From positions 930,001 to 994,000 of the forward strand of contig NZ_CP054212.1 in the NCBI RefSeq assembly GCF_013285385.1: DNA of 64,000 bases. The letters are read 5' to 3'. Position numbers and translations under genes: made by a program. Shown piece by piece: positions 53,940 to 62,695 of this stretch. The notes below the pieces were generated by a model. That model made no database searches and was not told the origin of the DNA. It worked only from the letters and a program-made list of their open reading frames with translations. This DNA is from Paramixta manurensis (GTDB lineage Bacteria; Pseudomonadota; Gammaproteobacteria; Enterobacterales; Enterobacteriaceae). How positions within the stretch are numbered: position 1 is the first letter of the stretch; every line of letters starts with the position of its first letter.

Positions 53940-55921
53940 TGAAACGGCATATCCGCTTTTCTATCACGCTGCTCGGCCTGTTGTTTATCTTGGCTCTGCT
54001 GTTAACCCTGTTTAACCTTAACCGCCACTTACCTATGCAACAGTGGCTGGCGGCCTTGCGCGCGCCCGATCCGGATCGGATCGAGAACATGGTGTTTCAC
54101 TATAGTTTGTTGCCGCGTTTAAGTATCTCGCTGTTAGTCGGCGCTGGGTTGGGGCTGGTCGGCTTGCTATTCCAGCAGTTATTACGTAATCCACTGGCAG
54201 AGCCCACCACCCTTGGGGTCGCGAGCGGCGCCCAACTGGGGATCACCGTCGTTACACTGTGGAACCTGCCGGGCGGGGCGTTGACTCAACAAGTGGCGGC
54301 GATGAGCGGCTCAGTCATCGTTGGGTTAGTGGTATTTGGTATCGCATGGGGCAAACGTCTTTCTCCGGTGACATTAATTCTCGCCGGGCTGGTCATGAGC
54401 CTTTATTGCGGCGCGGTGAACCAGATTTTTGCCATCTTCAATCACGACCAGCTCCAAAATATGTTTTTGTGGAGCACCGGATCATTAAACCAGCAGGATT
54501 GGAGTAACGTTCAGTTCCTCTGGCCACGTCTGTTAGCCGGTTTTTTGCTGGCTTTACTCTTGATCCGCCCGTTGACCCTGATGGGGTTAGATGATGGTGT
54601 CGCGAAAAATCTAGGGCTGTCATTGTCCCTGGTCCGTCTGGCCGGGTTGGCGTTAGCGATTATCCTGAGCGCAATATTAGTGAGTTCGGTAGGAATAGTC
54701 GGGTTTATCGGTCTGTTTGCTCCTCTGCTAGCGCGTATGCTCGGGGCGCGGCGCTTAGCCGCTCGTATGGTGCTCGCGCCGTTGATTGGCGCTTTATTGT
54801 TATGGCTGGCCGACCAAACGGTGAGTTGGCTGACCGATGTGTGGCAAGAACTTCCTACTGGTACGGCAACGGCATTGATTGGTGCGCCGCTGTTGCTATG
54901 GCTATTACCGCGTTTACGTACCGGTTCGGTACCGCCAGCGCTGGATAAGGGCGATCATATCCCGGTAGAGCGCCATCACATTGTATGGTGGGGGCTGCTG
55001 GGCGGCGGCGTGCTTCTGCTACTGCTGGCGACTGCACTCTCTTTCGGGCGGGATGCGCAGGGATGGGTGTGGGCAAGCGGTGACTTGTGGCAGCAGTTGT
55101 TACCGTGGCGCGCACCACGTATGGTTGCCGCGTTGGTCGCCGGAGTCATATTGGGGGTTGCCGGTTGCGTGATCCAACGTTTGACCGGTAACCCGATGGC
55201 GAGCCCCGAGGTGTTAGGCATCAGTTCCGGCGCCGCTTTTGGCGTAGTGATGATGCTGTTTCTGGTGCCAGATAATGCCTTTGGCTGGCTACTTCCTGCG
55301 GGAAGCCTCGGCGCGGGGCTAACATTACTGATTATTATGCTGGTTGCCAGCCGTGGCGGTTTTTCACCCGAGCGTATGCTGCTGGCCGGAATGGCATTAA
55401 GCACCGCCTTTACCACGTTGCTGATGCTGTTATTGGCAAGCGGCGATCCGCGGATGGCCTCGTTGCTCACCTGGATTTCCGGCTCAACCTATAATGTTGA
55501 TGCCACTCAAGCTTGGCATACTGCAGCATGTGCCGCGGTGGTGCTCCTGCTGGTACCGCTGACGCGCCGTTGGTTGACGATTCTACCGCTCGGCGGCGCG
55601 ACTGCACGTGCGGTGGGGATGGCGTTAACGCCCTCACGTTTGGCGCTGTTGCTACTGGCGGCGATCTTAACCGCCACGGCAACGTTGACCGTTGGGCCAC
55701 TGAGTTTCATTGGCTTAATGGCGCCGCACATGGCGCGTATGCTGGGTTTTCGGCGTGCATTGCCACAGTTGATCATGGCGGCATTATTGGGCGGAGGGTT
55801 GATGGTGTTTGCCGATTGGTGCGGCAGAATGCTTTCGTTCCCCGACCAGATTCCGGCCGGATTAATGGCGACCTTTTTTGGCGCGCCGTATTTCGTGTAT
55901 TTGCTCAGAAAGGCGATATAG
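53939..55921 (+). CDS. fhuB: Fe3+-hydroxamate ABC transporter permease (double-length)
   Basis: A 660-aa inner-membrane permease made of two fused FecCD-type halves, each with about ten membrane segments, as in E. coli FhuB. Each half has its coupling motif (LLRNPLAEPTTLGVASGAQ in the first, RLTGNPMASPEVLGISSGA in the second) and the GLMAPHMAR / GLFAPLLAR helices. Last gene of the operon; a strong hairpin follows. Confidence 0.96.
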   Translation: MKRHIRFSITLLGLLFILALLLTLFNLNRHLPMQQWLAALRAPDPDRIENMVFHYSLLPRLSISLLVGAGLGLVGLLFQQLLRNPLAEPTTLGVASGAQLGITVVTLWNLPGGALTQQVAAMSGSVIVGLVVFGIAWGKRLSPVTLILAGLVMSLYCGAVNQIFAIFNHDQLQNMFLWSTGSLNQQDWSNVQFLWPRLLAGFLLALLLIRPLTLMGLDDGVAKNLGLSLSLVRLAGLALAIILSAILVSSVGIVGFIGLFAPLLARMLGARRLAARMVLAPLIGALLLWLADQTVSWLTDVWQELPTGTATALIGAPLLLWLLPRLRTGSVPPALDKGDHIPVERHHIVWWGLLGGGVLLLLLATALSFGRDAQGWVWASGDLWQQLLPWRAPRMVAALVAGVILGVAGCVIQRLTGNPMASPEVLGISSGAAFGVVMMLFLVPDNAFGWLLPAGSLGAGLTLLIIMLVASRGGFSPERMLLAGMALSTAFTTLLMLLLASGDPRMASLLTWISGSTYNVDATQAWHTAACAAVVLLLVPLTRRWLTILPLGGATARAVGMALTPSRLALLLLAAILTATATLTVGPLSFIGLMAPHMARMLGFRRALPQLIMAALLGGGLMVFADWCGRMLSFPDQIPAGLMATFFGAPYFVYLLRKAI

Positions 55922-55939
55922 TCGAAGCGAGATTAAGGG

Positions 55940-55963
55940 ATGAGCGCGGCGTGCCGCGCTCAT
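55940..55963. terminator. Bidirectional terminator between fhuB and hemL
   Basis: A perfect 11-bp inverted repeat ATGAGCGCGGC/GCCGCGCTCAT separated by 2 nt, between two convergent stops. Confidence 0.75.
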
Positions 55964-55969
55964 GTAAGA

Positions 55970-57250
55970 CTACAAGCGGGCGAAACAGCGACGTGCGGCG
56001 TCAATGGTTCGCTGAATATCTTCCTGAGTATGTGCCAGCGACATGAAGCCCGCTTCAAAAGCCGAAGGCGCGAGGTAAATTTTCTCTTCCAGCATCAAAT
56101 GGAAGAAGGTTTTAAACCGCGCGACATCGCACTTCGTGACATCCTCGTAACGGCTAACTTTTTCCGCATCGGTAAAGAACAGACCAAACATACCGCCGAC
56201 ATGGTTGACGACCAGCGGGATATTTTCGGCTTTGGCGGCTTCGCGCAGGCCATTCGCCAACTGGGTGGTTAACTCCGACAAGGTTTCATGCGTGCCGGGT
56301 TGCGCAATTTCGCTTAAACAGGCGAAGCCGGCAGCCATTGCGATGGGGTTACCTGAGAGGGTGCCCGCCTGGTAAACCGGGCCAACCGGCGCCAGCGCAT
56401 CCATGATTTCACGGCGGCCGCCGAAAGCGCCGACTGGCATACCGCCACCAATGATTTTCCCGAGGCAGGTTAGATCAGCCTCCACATCGTAATACGCCTG
56501 CGCGCCGCCCAACGCGACGCGGAAACCGGTCATCACCTCATCAATAATCAATAAGGCACCAAACTCATCGCACAATGCGCGTAAGCCTGGTAAGAAATCT
56601 GCCTCCGGCGGGATGCAGTTCATATTACCGGCGACGGGTTCAACGATGATGCAGGCGACCTCGTGTGGATACTGCTCGAAAGCGGCACGTACTGAAGCCA
56701 GATCGTTATAGGTACAGGTCAAGGTATGTTTGGCGAAATCGGCCGGGACGCCGGGAGAGTTGGGTTGACCCAGCGTTAACGCGCCGGAACCCGCTTTTAC
56801 CAGCAGACAGTCGGCGTGCCCGTGGTAACAACCTTCAAACTTAATAATTTTATCGCGCCGCGTGTAGCCACGCGCCAGGCGAATCGCGCTCATGGTGGCT
56901 TCGGTGCCGGAGTTCACCATCCGCACCATATCCATATTCGGCATCAGCTCACAAACCAGCTCAGCCATTTTGACTTCCATTTCCGTTGGCGCGCCAAAAC
57001 TCAGGCCGCGTTCGGCCGCTTCAATGACTGCGCTACGGATCGCCGGATGATTATGGCCCAGCACCATCGGCCCCCAGGAACCGACATAATCAATATAGGC
57101 CTTGCCATCAACATCATAGAGGTAAGCGCCGTTTGCTCGCTCAATGAAAAGCGGTACGCCGCCAACGCCGGTAAACGCGCGCACCGGCGAGTTTACGCCG
57201 CCGGGGATAGAACGCTGCGCCTGGGCATACAGATTTTCGGACTTACTCAT
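55970..57250 (-). CDS. hemL: Glutamate-1-semialdehyde 2,1-aminomutase
   Basis: A 426-aa PLP enzyme producing 5-aminolevulinate for haem. The PLP lysine is K265 in CLGKIIGGGMPVGAFGG, the same number as in E. coli; GSEATMSAIR-like NSGTEATMSAIRLAR and IIDEVMTGFR are intact. ATG 57250 (MSKSENLYAQAQRSIPGG) follows AGGAG; the open frame to 57373 is not family-like. Confidence 0.97.
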   Translation of the reverse strand: MSKSENLYAQAQRSIPGGVNSPVRAFTGVGGVPLFIERANGAYLYDVDGKAYIDYVGSWGPMVLGHNHPAIRSAVIEAAERGLSFGAPTEMEVKMAELVCELMPNMDMVRMVNSGTEATMSAIRLARGYTRRDKIIKFEGCYHGHADCLLVKAGSGALTLGQPNSPGVPADFAKHTLTCTYNDLASVRAAFEQYPHEVACIIVEPVAGNMNCIPPEADFLPGLRALCDEFGALLIIDEVMTGFRVALGGAQAYYDVEADLTCLGKIIGGGMPVGAFGGRREIMDALAPVGPVYQAGTLSGNPIAMAAGFACLSEIAQPGTHETLSELTTQLANGLREAAKAENIPLVVNHVGGMFGLFFTDAEKVSRYEDVTKCDVARFKTFFHLMLEEKIYLAPSAFEAGFMSLAHTQEDIQRTIDAARRCFARL

Positions 57251-57417
57251 GGGTCGGCTCCTGATTTTTGGAAAAAAGCTGCCCCATTCTAAGGGAACTT
57301 GTCGACCGGGTGAAAGGTGAGTTACGCGATTGACGCGATTAGCGGAGATTTTGGCGCGACCCGCACCCGGCATATCGGTATGATACGATCCTTTACTCTC
57401 TCCTGTTTATGCATGCT

Positions 57418-58872
57418 ATGACACAGATACCGCCTTCAACCGTTGCCGGAATGGATCAGTCCCCACAATCAACCGAAGATCTTCCGGTCGTTCCTCTACG
57501 GCGTGGCGATTTGCTGCGCATGTTATTACGACGCGATAAAACGCCGGTGGCGATCCTGGTGGTGGCGGGTATTGCCGGTACGTTGGCAGGTTTGGTCGGC
57601 GTGGCGTTTGAAAAAGCGGTAAATAGCGTACAGGTGATGCGCCTAAGCATGTTGCAGCACACCGAGGGCCATTTATGGCTAACTTTTCCGCTGGCCTTTA
57701 TTCTCTCGGCATTGCTGGCGGTCGTGGGATATTGGTTGGTGCGTCGTTTCGCGCCTGAAGCCGCCGGTTCAGGGATCCCTGAGATTGAAGGCGCGCTGGA
57801 GGAGTTGCGTCCGGTTCGCTGGTGGCGTGTCATCCCGGTCAAATTTATTGGCGGCATGGGCACCTTGGGGGCGGGCATGGTGCTTGGGCGTGAAGGGCCG
57901 ACGGTGCAGCTTGGTGGCAATATTGGGCGCATGGTGTTGGATATATTTGGTTTGCGCAGCGCAGAAGCCCGGCATTCTCTGTTGGCGACCGGTGCCGCTG
58001 CCGGGCTCTCTGCCGCCTTCAACGCGCCGCTGGCGGGGATCTTGTTCATTATTGAAGAGATGCGGCTGCAGTTTCGTTACAGTTTAATCTCGATTAAAGC
58101 GGTGTTCGTTGGCGTGATTATGTCGAGCATTGTCTTCCGTATTTTCAACGGCGAGCATGCGGTTATTGAAGTGGGGAAGTTGACGAATGCGCCGGTGAAT
58201 ACGCTGTGGTTATACCTGCTACTGGGGATGATTTTTGGCGGAGTTGGCGTGTTGTTTAACGCGTTGATTTACCGCACCCAGGATTTTTTTCAACGCTGGC
58301 ATGGCGGCGTGATGAAAAAAGCGCTGCTGCTTGGCGCCGGGCTGGGTGGCCTGTGCGGTATTTTGGCGGTTATTCAACCGGAGGCGGCGGGCGGCGGTTT
58401 CAGCCTGATTCCGGTGGCGGCGGCGGGAAGTTACAGTGTGGGGATGTTGCTGTTTATTTTTATCGCCCGCATGGTCACCACCTTATTGTGTTTTAGCTCT
58501 GGCGCGCCGGGGGGAATTTTTGCCCCGATGTTGGCATTAGGCACATTACTCGGTACGGCATTTGGCATGGCCTCCGCGACGCTGTTTCCCGCCTTGCATT
58601 TACAGCCGGGCACCTTTGCTATCGCGGGCATGGGCGCGTTGTTTGCCGCCTCGGTGCGCGCCCCCTTGACCGGTATCGTATTGGTGCTGGAAATGACCGA
58701 TAACTATCAGTTGATTTTGCCGATGATTATCACGTGTTTGGGTGCGACATTACTGGCGCAGTTTTTTGGCGGTAAGCCGCTCTACTCATCGCTTCTCGCC
58801 AGAACGCTGGCCAGGCAGCAACAGCGCCAGGAGGTGCAGGCGGAAGGCGGGGGCACAAACTGCCAGGGCTAA
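57418..58872 (+). CDS. clcA: H+/Cl- exchange transporter ClcA
   Basis: A CLC antiporter, 484 aa from this start, exchanging two chloride for one proton and supporting extreme acid resistance. The ion-path motifs GSGIPEIEG, GREGPTVQ (gating Glu) and GAPGGIFAPM are conserved, as is the C-terminal KPLYSSLLARTLA with the inner-gate Tyr. The exact start is uncertain: ATGs at 57409, 57418 and 57451 all lack a clear ribosome binding site. The C-terminal tail is longer than in E. coli. Confidence 0.94.
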   Translation: MTQIPPSTVAGMDQSPQSTEDLPVVPLRRGDLLRMLLRRDKTPVAILVVAGIAGTLAGLVGVAFEKAVNSVQVMRLSMLQHTEGHLWLTFPLAFILSALLAVVGYWLVRRFAPEAAGSGIPEIEGALEELRPVRWWRVIPVKFIGGMGTLGAGMVLGREGPTVQLGGNIGRMVLDIFGLRSAEARHSLLATGAAAGLSAAFNAPLAGILFIIEEMRLQFRYSLISIKAVFVGVIMSSIVFRIFNGEHAVIEVGKLTNAPVNTLWLYLLLGMIFGGVGVLFNALIYRTQDFFQRWHGGVMKKALLLGAGLGGLCGILAVIQPEAAGGGFSLIPVAAAGSYSVGMLLFIFIARMVTTLLCFSSGAPGGIFAPMLALGTLLGTAFGMASATLFPALHLQPGTFAIAGMGALFAASVRAPLTGIVLVLEMTDNYQLILPMIITCLGATLLAQFFGGKPLYSSLLARTLARQQQRQEVQAEGGGTNCQG

Positions 58873-58970
58873 TACTTGATTGCGCTACCAGGGTATTAGA
58901 TAATGACCGTTAATTATGGTCGATTTATGACCTTTCAGGCGGCAGCTTGAATGATATTCGGAGCGTTAAC

Positions 58971-59318
58971 ATGAGTGATGAAGTAGTAGCACTGCCCTTA
59001 CAATTTACTGATGCGGCGGCCAGCAAGGTAAAAAACCTGATTTCCGATGAGGACAACCCGGATCTGAAACTGCGGGTGTACATTACCGGCGGCGGTTGTA
59101 GTGGCTTTCAGTATGGTTTTACCTTTGATGACAAAATCAACGAAGGCGATATGACGATTGAGAAATCCGGCGTCGCGTTGGTGGTTGACCCAATGAGCCT
59201 GCAATATCTGGTTGGCGGCTCGGTCGATTATACCGAGGGCCTGGAAGGGTCGCGCTTTGTGGTGACTAACCCGAATGCGAAAACCACCTGTGGATGCGGC
59301 TCCTCCTTCAGCATCTAA
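58971..59318 (+). CDS. erpA: Iron-sulfur cluster insertion protein ErpA
   Basis: A 115-aa A-type carrier delivering Fe-S clusters to apoproteins, including the isoprenoid enzyme IspG. Cluster ligands are C43 (GGGCSGF), C107 and C109 (TCGCGSSF). ATG 58971 matches the family start MSDEVVALPL; eight upstream in-frame codons from 58947 are not conserved. E. coli has yadS after erpA; here only 138 nt separate erpA from the btuF stop and no remnant is visible. Confidence 0.96.
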   Translation: MSDEVVALPLQFTDAAASKVKNLISDEDNPDLKLRVYITGGGCSGFQYGFTFDDKINEGDMTIEKSGVALVVDPMSLQYLVGGSVDYTEGLEGSRFVVTNPNAKTTCGCGSSFSI

Positions 59319-59456
59319 ACCTGCCGCCGGGCAAGCGCAAACTTGTTCGGCTCGGGTTACCTCTCAACAGTAATTAACTGTCTCACGCGGGTTACCTTCC
59401 CATTCTTGATAGATTCTCCGTCATTATTAGCCCACAGGCTGCGATACGCGGGGCTT

Positions 59457-60281
59457 CTAATGGGAGGAGGAGGGTTTTTTCGCCTGTAGTGCCTGACAAA
59501 GCTGCTCCGCGGCGAGAATAATTCGCGGGCCTGGGCGGCTAAACCAGTCATCATTAACGGCAATCACCGGGACATTGAGCCGGGGGCGCCAATAACGCTC
59601 TACCTGCTGAATCTGCTTAGCTTCACCGCCGATCACAATAAATTGCGGATGGCGCATCAACACCTGTTCACGACTGACTTGTGGCCAGGGCACGGCGCTA
59701 TGCGCGAAAATATTCACTCCGCCGCACAGGCCGATTATTTGGTTTTGTAAAGTTGCCTGCGACGCGGTAAATAAAGGTTGGAAACCAAACTGTAGAAAAA
59801 CCGTTTTTTTCGGCGCGTTGGCATAACGCTGGCGTAGCGCATCGACACGTTTGGCTAACTCATCGGCCTGTGTTGCCGCCTGTTGTGGCTGCGGGCTCCA
59901 GTTTTGCAAATGACGCAACGCGGTAATCACCTCTTCGATGGAGTTCGCGTTAATCCACTCGACTTTCAGACCCAGCGACTGTAATTGCGCCACCTGGCGC
60001 TGCGGGTTACCGCCTCTCCATGCCAACACCACATCCGGTTTTAGCGCCAGGATGCGTTCAACGTTAATTCCCTGCCAGTTGGCGACTTGCTCAATCTTTT
60101 TCGCCGCAGCGGGATAGTCCGACCATGCGCTCACGCCAACCGGGGTAATACCGGCGGCAAAGGCTAACTCGGTAAGATGGGGCGCGAGAGTCACCACACG
60201 CGGCGGTGCGCTGTTTGCCAGTGCTGCTGCTGACAGCACCAGCAAACATATGCCGAGCAGAAGGTGTTTAAGCGCGCGCAA
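59457..60281 (-). CDS. btuF: Vitamin B12 ABC transporter periplasmic binding protein
   Basis: A 274-aa cobalamin-binding protein delivering B12 to BtuCD. The signal peptide ends ALA near residue 22; RVVTLAPHLTELAFAAG, GVSAWSDYPAAAKKI and NDDWFSRPGPRIILAAEQLC are BtuF landmarks. Its start lies 14 bp inside mtn, so the two are translated together (mtn-btuF), as in E. coli. Confidence 0.95.
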   Translation of the reverse strand: MRALKHLLLGICLLVLSAAALANSAPPRVVTLAPHLTELAFAAGITPVGVSAWSDYPAAAKKIEQVANWQGINVERILALKPDVVLAWRGGNPQRQVAQLQSLGLKVEWINANSIEEVITALRHLQNWSPQPQQAATQADELAKRVDALRQRYANAPKKTVFLQFGFQPLFTASQATLQNQIIGLCGGVNIFAHSAVPWPQVSREQVLMRHPQFIVIGGEAKQIQQVERYWRPRLNVPVIAVNDDWFSRPGPRIILAAEQLCQALQAKKPSSSH

Positions 60282-60966
60282 GATGGTTTAACAGCGTTTC
60301 AACCATCAGGGAGGATTGCGCTGCCGCTACGGCGAGAAACTCTTCGAAGCTGAGGTGTGACTCGCGGTCGGCGACGTCGGAAATCGCGCGGATGACGACA
60401 AATGGCGTTGAGAATTGGTAGCAAACGTGGGCAATCGCGGTGGCTTCCATCTCTACGGCTATGGCTTGCGGGAAGGTGTGGCGAATGCGTGCCAGCGGCT
60501 CGGCGCCATTAATAAAGGCATCGCCGCTGACAACTAACCCACGCACCGCATGCAAGTCTAATGCGGCAATACACTGTTCGGCGGCGGCAATCAGTTTTTC
60601 ATCGGCAACGAAGGCTGCCGGGCACCCCGCCATCTGACCAGGTTGATACCCAAAAGCGGTAACATCGGCGTCGTGATAGCGTACTTCATCGGAAACCACG
60701 ATATCGCCAACGTTAAGGCTGGGGGCCAAACCGCCGGCTGAGCCGGTGTTAATCACAAAATCGGGTTGGCAGCGCTCCAGGAGAAGTGCGGTACCCATCG
60801 CCGCCGAAACTTTACCAATCCCTGACTTCAATAGCGCCACTTCTACGCCGTTTAGCGTACCGGTATAAATTTCGCAGCCAGCCACGGCCAGCGTTTGACG
60901 GTTTTCAATTTTGTCACGCAGCAGAGTGACTTCCTGCTCCATCGCGCCAATAATGCCTGCTTTCAT
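60268..60966 (-). CDS. mtn: 5'-methylthioadenosine/S-adenosylhomocysteine nucleosidase
   Basis: A 232-aa enzyme that removes adenine from methylthioadenosine and S-adenosylhomocysteine, recycling by-products of spermidine and methylation pathways and feeding AI-2. The start MKAGIIGAMEQEV holds catalytic E12; the catalytic Asp is in AISDVAD. ATG 60966 gives the E. coli length, though the frame is open to 61023. Confidence 0.96.
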   Translation of the reverse strand: MKAGIIGAMEQEVTLLRDKIENRQTLAVAGCEIYTGTLNGVEVALLKSGIGKVSAAMGTALLLERCQPDFVINTGSAGGLAPSLNVGDIVVSDEVRYHDADVTAFGYQPGQMAGCPAAFVADEKLIAAAEQCIAALDLHAVRGLVVSGDAFINGAEPLARIRHTFPQAIAVEMEATAIAHVCYQFSTPFVVIRAISDVADRESHLSFEEFLAVAAAQSSLMVETLLNHLARA

Positions 60967-61065
60967 AGAGATACCCGCTAATGTTGTGGAATTTATCGTC
61001 AAAAATGGTGCATAGTTTATCATGCCTGGCGGGAGAATATTTCATGCGATGAAGAAGGAGTCGAA

Positions 61066-62556
61066 ATGGCAGCGATTAATTTCAGGACGAAGATTGTCTT
61101 TTTGCGGCCTTACAGTAGCCGTGAAGATCCGCAGGGTGAATATGGTATCACCCGGCATTTTGAGAGCGATCGCGGCAGAATTATTAACTCCGCCGCGATT
61201 CGGCGCTTACAACAAAAAACACAAGTTTTCCCGCTTGAACGTAACGCCGCAGTACGTTCACGCTTAACGCACTCCCTTGAAGTCCAGCAAACCGGTCGCT
61301 ATATCGCCAAAGAGATTTTGGAAACGCTGCGCGCACGCGGCGGCCTGGCGCAGTATGGTTTACAAGAACTGTCCGGCGCCTTTGAAAGTTTGGTGGAAAT
61401 GTCTTGCTTGCTACACGATGTCGGCAATCCGCCTTTTGGGCATTTTGGCGAGTCGGCTATTAATGACTGGTTTGATGATAACCTGCCGCCCGAATTAGTT
61501 GATCCGCTGGTCGCAGGCGTAGAAGATCCGCAGCAGCAGGCGGATTTTGCGCAATTAAATGCCATGGTTCGCCAAGATCTCTGCCATTTTGAAGGCAACG
61601 CGCAGGCGATTCGTCTCGTCCATACCTTATTACAACTTAATTTAACCTATGCGCAGGTGGCCTGTATTTTAAAATACACCGCTCCGGCGTGGTGGCAGGA
61701 AGAAAAACCGGCGGCATTTAGTACGTTGATGAAAAAGCCGGGCTTCTACTTGTCAGAAAAGGAGTATATTGCCGATCTCCGCGCCGCGACCAATCTGGAT
61801 GAACATCACCGTTTTCCTCTGACCTATATCATGGAGGCGGCAGATGATATTTCATACTGTATCGCCGACCTTGATGATGCGGTGGAAAAAGATATTTTCA
61901 ATGTCGACGCACTGTATGAGTATCTGGAAAAAAGTTGGGGAACGGTAAAAAGCGGCGATGCCTTTAGTCGCACCGTTGGCTATGCCTGGAAGGATGCCGA
62001 AAGTAAAAAGATGCGCAGTAAAAGCGACCAGTTTTTTATGTCGTTACGCGTTAACGTACAAGGCGTGTTAGTCACCTATGCGGTGAAACGCTTTATTGAA
62101 AACCTGGAGGCTATTTTTGCCGGTCACTTTAATCACTCTTTATTAGAAGATGATGGTGAAGAGGGGCGGCTGTTGGGGTTATTTAAAACCGTTGCCCGCC
62201 AACATGTTTTTAACCACGCAGAGGTAGAGCAACTGGAGTTACAGGGATATCGGGTGATTAAAGGATTGTTGGACATTTATAAGCCGCTCCTCAATCTAAA
62301 TTACGAGGAGTTTACCGCGCTTATCAATGATGATTTTCTTAAAGGGCACCCGATTGAGACACGTCTTTTTCATAAACTTTCCGGTAAACATCGTAAAGCT
62401 TATCAGCAACATATGCGTAATTTAATTATTGAGCATAAATATCAACGGCTGATATGGGAGCGCTATTACCGTGCGCGTTTACTTCAGGATTATATCAGCG
62501 GCATGACCGATCTGTATGCCTGGGATGAGTACCGGCGCTTAATGGCGGTGGAATAA
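61066..62556 (+). CDS. dgt: Deoxyguanosinetriphosphate triphosphohydrolase
   Basis: A 496-aa HD-domain enzyme cutting dGTP to deoxyguanosine and triphosphate, affecting dNTP pools and phage resistance. The HD metal site is seen as H in RSRLTHSLEV, HD in CLLHDVGNPPFGH, and a later Asp in YIMEAADDISYCIADLDD. It begins at ATG 61066 with AAGGAG upstream. Close in length to E. coli Dgt (505 aa). Confidence 0.95.
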   Translation: MAAINFRTKIVFLRPYSSREDPQGEYGITRHFESDRGRIINSAAIRRLQQKTQVFPLERNAAVRSRLTHSLEVQQTGRYIAKEILETLRARGGLAQYGLQELSGAFESLVEMSCLLHDVGNPPFGHFGESAINDWFDDNLPPELVDPLVAGVEDPQQQADFAQLNAMVRQDLCHFEGNAQAIRLVHTLLQLNLTYAQVACILKYTAPAWWQEEKPAAFSTLMKKPGFYLSEKEYIADLRAATNLDEHHRFPLTYIMEAADDISYCIADLDDAVEKDIFNVDALYEYLEKSWGTVKSGDAFSRTVGYAWKDAESKKMRSKSDQFFMSLRVNVQGVLVTYAVKRFIENLEAIFAGHFNHSLLEDDGEEGRLLGLFKTVARQHVFNHAEVEQLELQGYRVIKGLLDIYKPLLNLNYEEFTALINDDFLKGHPIETRLFHKLSGKHRKAYQQHMRNLIIEHKYQRLIWERYYRARLLQDYISGMTDLYAWDEYRRLMAVE

Positions 62557-62612
62557 GCGGAGTTTTGTAAAGAGAACCAATAATTTTTTACCTTTCGCGA
62601 CTGTTTAATCAT

Positions 62613-62639
62613 GAACTTCGCGTTAAAAATTTAATCTCA
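62613..62639 (+). promoter_or_regulatory. Sigma-E promoter of degP
   Basis: GAACTT at 62613-62618 and TCTCA at 62635-62639 are separated by 16 nt, the same layout as the E. coli degP promoter (GAACTT, 16 nt, TCTGA). Transcription by sigma-E in response to envelope stress is expected. Confidence 0.8.
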
Positions 62640-62695
62640 TCATCACGACCACAGCAATGGTCAGCATTAACGATACGGACATGAGAAACAGACGA

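Noticed and set aside
59319..59456. Remnant of yadS between erpA and btuF
   Set aside because: The 138 nt show no reading frame or motif like YadS; the gene is simply absent.
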